The translations under genes and the position numbers were made by a program. A stretch of 64,000 nt of DNA, taken from positions 1 through 64,000 of the forward strand of contig CAIODZ010000011.1 in the NCBI GenBank assembly GCA_903857265.1. The letters run 5' to 3'. Below, piece by piece: positions 60,741 through 64,000 of this stretch. Under the pieces are notes generated by a model. It was not told the origin of the DNA, made no database searches, and saw only the letters and a program-made list of their open reading frames with translations. Within the stretch, counting starts at the first letter, position 1; each line of letters starts with the position of its first letter. This DNA is from an uncultured Phycisphaerales bacterium (GTDB lineage: Bacteria; Planctomycetota; Phycisphaerae; Sedimentisphaerales; Anaerobacaceae).

Positions 60741-61985
60741 ATGAGCAGACGAAGAGTCGTTATTACAGGTCTGGGCTGCATTACCGCCTTGGGAGAAACC
60801 GCTGACGAGTTTTTTGGGGCGCTTTGCCAGGGTAAAAGCGGCATCACAACGATAGAGTCGTTCAATACCACCGCGTACCCGGTTCACTTCGGCGGCGAAA
60901 TAAAGCATTTCGATGTTACCAAATATATCGACTTCCGCGAAAGCAAGCGGATGGACCGATTTTCCCAGTTAGCGGTTTCCGCGGCAATTCAGGCGGTTAA
61001 GGAAAGCGGGCTGGATTTCAGCAAGGAAGACCCATACCGGATGGGTGTCATAGTCGGGACGGGTATCGGCGGCATAAAAGAAATCGAGGAACAGCACCTT
61101 ATACTTTTAAACAAGGCGCCGATGAGGATTTCGCCGTTTACGGTTCCGCGTCTTATGGCCAACGCCGCGGCGGGCAATATCGCGATACAGTATGGCTTGC
61201 GCGGGCCGAATTTCTGCATATCAAGCGCATGCGCCAGCAGCAACCACGCGATAGGCGAGGCGTTTTGCAATATCGTAGCCGGCCGCAGCGACGTGATGAT
61301 AACGGGCGGCACCGAAGCGGCACTAACGCCATTAGGATTAGCGAGTTTTTGCGCCGCAAGGTCGCTTAGTTTGCGAAACGACAGCCCCGCACAGGCATCG
61401 AGACCCTTCGACAAGGACAGGGATGGATTTGTACTTTCAGAAGGCGCAGGCATAGCGGTTCTTGAAGAATACGAACACGCCAAAAAACGCGGGGCCACGA
61501 TATACGCGGAAGTGCTGGGATACGGGGCGACCGACGACGGGAATCATATTACCGCGCCTCTGGCGGATGGGGCTGGGGCGGCCAAGGCGATGGAGTTTGC
61601 GTTAAAAGACGCACAGGTGTCGCCCGATAAGGTCGATTACGTCAACGCCCACGGGACCGGAACTGAATTGAACGATATCGCCGAAAGCGCAGCCATCAGG
61701 ACAGTGCTTGGACCGCACGCGTATAAAGTTATGGTAAGCTCGACGAAGGGCGCTCACGGGCATTTGCTTGGGGCAAGCGCAGCCGTCGAGATGATAGTTT
61801 GTGCCCATGCGATTAAGAAATCGATTGTCCCGCCCACGGTTAACCTCGATAATGTCGATGAGCGTTGCGACACGAAGATGGATTTTGTGCCTTTGAAAGC
61901 CAGGGAGCACAAAGTCGGCGTCGCGATGAGCAACTCCTTCGGTTTCGGCGGACACAACGCCTGCGTCGTTTTTGGGAAAGTTTAG
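60741..61985 (+). CDS. fabF: Beta-ketoacyl-ACP synthase II
   Basis: The 414-residue elongating synthase has the Cys-His-His triad: C164 in SSACASSNHA, His in NAHGTGTELND and His in GAHGHLLGASA. It sits right after acpP, the usual pair. It ends with FGFGGHNACVVFGKV, standard for the family. Confidence 0.96.
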   Translation: MSRRRVVITGLGCITALGETADEFFGALCQGKSGITTIESFNTTAYPVHFGGEIKHFDVTKYIDFRESKRMDRFSQLAVSAAIQAVKESGLDFSKEDPYRMGVIVGTGIGGIKEIEEQHLILLNKAPMRISPFTVPRLMANAAAGNIAIQYGLRGPNFCISSACASSNHAIGEAFCNIVAGRSDVMITGGTEAALTPLGLASFCAARSLSLRNDSPAQASRPFDKDRDGFVLSEGAGIAVLEEYEHAKKRGATIYAEVLGYGATDDGNHITAPLADGAGAAKAMEFALKDAQVSPDKVDYVNAHGTGTELNDIAESAAIRTVLGPHAYKVMVSSTKGAHGHLLGASAAVEMIVCAHAIKKSIVPPTVNLDNVDERCDTKMDFVPLKAREHKVGVAMSNSFGFGGHNACVVFGKV

Positions 61986-62047
61986 TTTTTTCTGGTTTTT
62001 CGACTTTTTCGCAGCAAGGACACAGAGGATTTCCTGAGGCTCTTCTC

Positions 62048-62722
62048 ATGCATGACTATTTGGTCATTGTAGCCATAGTAGTTGTTATTGCTGCGTTAAT
62101 CATATACCAATTTTTCGCTTCCTACAAACGTCGCCAGGAACTCGCAAACTGGGCATTGAGCAAAGGTCTCTCCTTCATCTCCGGTAAGAACGGTAACTTT
62201 GATTCCCAATATCCCGGCTTCGACTGTCTCCAAAAAGGTCAAAGCCGTTATGCATACAACATAATGAGTGGCACACTCGTCAGCCGAGAGTTCCTCGGCT
62301 GTGACTATCATTATGCAACCGGTTCAGGTAAAAGCAGGTCGGAACATTATTTCTCGCTGGTCATTATCAAAAGCCCCATTTTGCTCGAACCGCTTATAAT
62401 TCGGCCGGAAACCTTTTCCGATAAACTTGCTGAACTCGTCGGCTTCAACGATATTGACTTTGAATCTGCCGAATTCAGCAAAAAGTTTTACGTCAAGTCC
62501 CCGGACAAAAAATGGGCATACGATATAATTCACCCGCGGATGATGGAATTTCTGATGAATTCGCCGGAGTTTTCGATACAATTCGATTCGTTATCTGTAA
62601 TCGTATATCGCGACACAAGGTTTTCGCCCGCGGAATTCGAGGATGCGGCAAATTTGGTCAACGGAATTTTCGAACGCATCCCGGACTATGTGGTCCAAAA
62701 TCAGAGAATCCGCCAGGCATAA
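62048..62722 (+). CDS. DUF3137-like membrane-anchored protein
   Basis: The 224-residue protein has one N-terminal transmembrane helix (YLVIVAIVVVIAALIIYQF) and a soluble domain resembling DUF3137 (EHYFSLVIIKSPILLEPLII, FSKKFYVKSPDKKWAYDII). DUF3137 proteins often neighbour LemA, as here (11-bp gap). Function unknown. The ATG at 62048 is chosen because the frame upstream overlaps fabF. Confidence 0.72.
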   Translation: MHDYLVIVAIVVVIAALIIYQFFASYKRRQELANWALSKGLSFISGKNGNFDSQYPGFDCLQKGQSRYAYNIMSGTLVSREFLGCDYHYATGSGKSRSEHYFSLVIIKSPILLEPLIIRPETFSDKLAELVGFNDIDFESAEFSKKFYVKSPDKKWAYDIIHPRMMEFLMNSPEFSIQFDSLSVIVYRDTRFSPAEFEDAANLVNGIFERIPDYVVQNQRIRQA

Positions 62723-62733
62723 GGGATTGAACT

Positions 62734-63306
62734 ATGGAAGAGCATATTGGGTTGATAATTGTCATTGCAATCATTGTTTTGCCGATTATCTGGCTCATCG
62801 TTACATACAACAATTTTGTCAAGCTCAAGTACCTTTGTTCTAACGCATGGTCACAGATTGATACCGAGCTTAAACGCCGATACGACCTTATTCCCAATCT
62901 CATCGAAGTCGTCAGGGGATATGCCAAATACGAACGAGATGTTTTGCAGACAGTAACCGAGGCCCGCGCAAAGGCCGTCGCCTCAACCGGTTCGCCCGCA
63001 TCTCAGGCAAATGACGAAAACGGTCTTATATTTTCGCTGCGTCAGCTATTCGGCGTTGTGGAAAAATATCCCGACCTCAAGGCGTCCCAGCAGTTTCTAA
63101 AATTACAGTCGGAACTTGTTAACACCGAGGACCGCATCCAGGCCGCTCGACGTTTCTACAACGGCAACGTCCGCGACTTCAATACAATGATACAATCGTT
63201 CCCGTCTAACCTTATAGCCGGCGTTTTCGGATTTGCCTCACAGGAGTTTTTCGAAATCGAGGATACGAGCATACGTAATGTCCCGGCAGTTTCTTTTGAT
63301 AAATAA
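62734..63306 (+). CDS. lemA: LemA family protein
   Basis: The 190-residue protein has an N-terminal transmembrane helix (LIIVIAIIVLPIIWLIVTY) and the LemA core helices AWSQIDTELKRRYDLIPNLIEVVRGYAKYE, ENTEDRIQAARRFYNGNVRDF and NTMIQSFPSNLIA. LemA folds as a coiled four-helix bundle; its role is not settled. It is cotranscribed with the upstream DUF3137-like gene. Confidence 0.93.
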   Translation: MEEHIGLIIVIAIIVLPIIWLIVTYNNFVKLKYLCSNAWSQIDTELKRRYDLIPNLIEVVRGYAKYERDVLQTVTEARAKAVASTGSPASQANDENGLIFSLRQLFGVVEKYPDLKASQQFLKLQSELVNTEDRIQAARRFYNGNVRDFNTMIQSFPSNLIAGVFGFASQEFFEIEDTSIRNVPAVSFDK

Positions 63307-63431
63307 AGGAACTGTCGCGGTATTCGCTGGCCTTATTTCTCTTGTTCGCTCCTGCATAAAAGATAAAATACATTCGTTTTTTAAGGTGTCTGTTGCGATT
63401 GCGTAATGGCTTAAAAACTGGAGCGATGTAA

Positions 63432-64000
63432 ATGGCAGAAATATTTGACGTTGTTGTAATCGGTTCAGGACCGGGCGGTTATTACGCGGCCATTCGGTGT
63501 GCGCAAAAAGGCGCATCGGTCGCAATTATCGAAAAGGCCGAGACGGGCGGTACTTGCCTGAATCGCGGCTGTATTCCCTCGAAGACGTTGCTCGCTTCCG
63601 CGGAGGTCCTGTTGCAGGCAAAAAACGCAGGCGCTGTGGGCGTCGATATCCCGACGGTCTCGCCCAATTGGGTAAAAATGCAGCAGCGCAAAGACGCAAT
63701 CGTCTCGGGTTCCAGGAAAGGGCTCTCCGGTCTTCTGCAGGCGAACAAAATTAAGATATTTGCGGGGACGGCCATTGTTTCTTCGCCAAAGGCGGTCGTG
63801 GTTAAAACCCAAACAGGGCAAATAGAAATCAACGCCACAAGAGGCATCGTAATCGCCACCGGCTCAATCCCGGTTGAAATACCGGCTTTCCCATTTGACG
63901 GACAAACCATTATCAGCAGCACGGAGGCGTTATCATTACCGGCAATTCCAGCGTCAATGGTAATCGTGGGCGGTGGCATCGTTGGCTGTGAGCTTGCTTG
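63432..64000 (+). CDS. lpd: Dihydrolipoamide dehydrogenase, N-terminal part (runs off the right edge)
   Basis: The first 189 residues of the E3 flavoenzyme of 2-oxoacid dehydrogenase or glycine-cleavage complexes are visible. FDVVVIGSGPGGYYAAIRCAQ binds FAD, C42 and C47 in GGTCLNRGCIPSK form the redox disulfide, and IVIATGSIPVEIP with MVIVGGGIVGCELA starts the NAD domain. GGAG lies 8 nt before the ATG. The partner complex is outside the window. Confidence 0.93.
   Translation, partial: MAEIFDVVVIGSGPGGYYAAIRCAQKGASVAIIEKAETGGTCLNRGCIPSKTLLASAEVLLQAKNAGAVGVDIPTVSPNWVKMQQRKDAIVSGSRKGLSGLLQANKIKIFAGTAIVSSPKAVVVKTQTGQIEINATRGIVIATGSIPVEIPAFPFDGQTIISSTEALSLPAIPASMVIVGGGIVGCELA

Noticed and set aside
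1-64000. CRISPR arrays, rRNA, tRNA genes, complete transposons
   Set aside because: No regularly spaced identical repeats, no rRNA signature and no transposase or cloverleaf were found on either strand by reading.

Overview
The window looks like chromosome from a Gram-negative-type bacterium, most likely a planctomycete of the Phycisphaerae/Sedimentisphaerales kind. That placement is inference from gene content: paired short pilins with a WSEGK-type motif after the N-terminal helix, TMTC-like membrane proteins with TPR tails, a solitary HNH-AP2 protein, B12-dependent ribonucleotide reductase and a corrinoid-activation protein. No rRNA, tRNA or CRISPR array was seen. Most of the window is ordinary housekeeping DNA; the accessory-looking parts are about 0.9-3.4 kb, 11.9-15.0 kb and 46.3-49.7 kb.

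Layout. 1-763 is the N-terminal part of uvrC (minus). 0.9-3.4 kb is an AT-rich accessory patch: two small membrane-protein genes behind near-identical 122-bp leaders, a GC-richer gene ending in half an integron attC-like site, and an AbiU2/HEPN-like gene. 3.5-9.5 kb has a methyltransferase, an SGNH hydrolase, nrdJ behind tandem NrdR boxes, and two paralogous membrane proteins. 9.6-15.0 kb has a large GGDEF/TPR protein, an orphan BrnA-like antitoxin, an HNH-AP2 endonuclease, a repeat-rich gap, and a secreted two-repeat protein broken by an in-frame stop. 15.1-25 kb has rplM-rpsI with a clear promoter and terminator, an EamA transporter, argC-nitrilase-argJ, rsfS, argS, yjbQ-like and MFS genes.

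25.3-39.3 kb has a YggS-type PLP protein, an RsbU-like phosphatase with a STAS antagonist, then a long type IV pilus cluster: PilB, PilC, two pilins separated by hairpins, PilM, PilN, PilO, a ParA/MinD-like ATPase, a PilP-like protein and a short secretin, closed by a bidirectional terminator. 39.4-46.3 kb (minus) carries a lipid A-type acyltransferase, a membrane protein, two recombining TMTC-like paralogs and hemL. 46.4-52.3 kb has two microproteins, a large HTH protein, a degenerate dehydratase-like protein, a RACo-like iron-sulfur ASKHA protein and a SYLF lipoprotein.

52.3-62 kb is a fatty-acid synthesis region: rpmF-plsX-fabH leftward and fabD...fabG, acpP-fabF rightward, each side with a recognisable sigma-70-type promoter, interrupted by a ZIP transporter, an NRAMP-Usp fusion and small unknowns. 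The window ends with a DUF3137-like protein, LemA and the start of lpd.

Dispersed short repeats (periodic CAGCGT-type, AATCCGCAATC-type, a GACGC-hairpin element and a 50-bp element) lie in many gaps and are a recurring feature of this genome.
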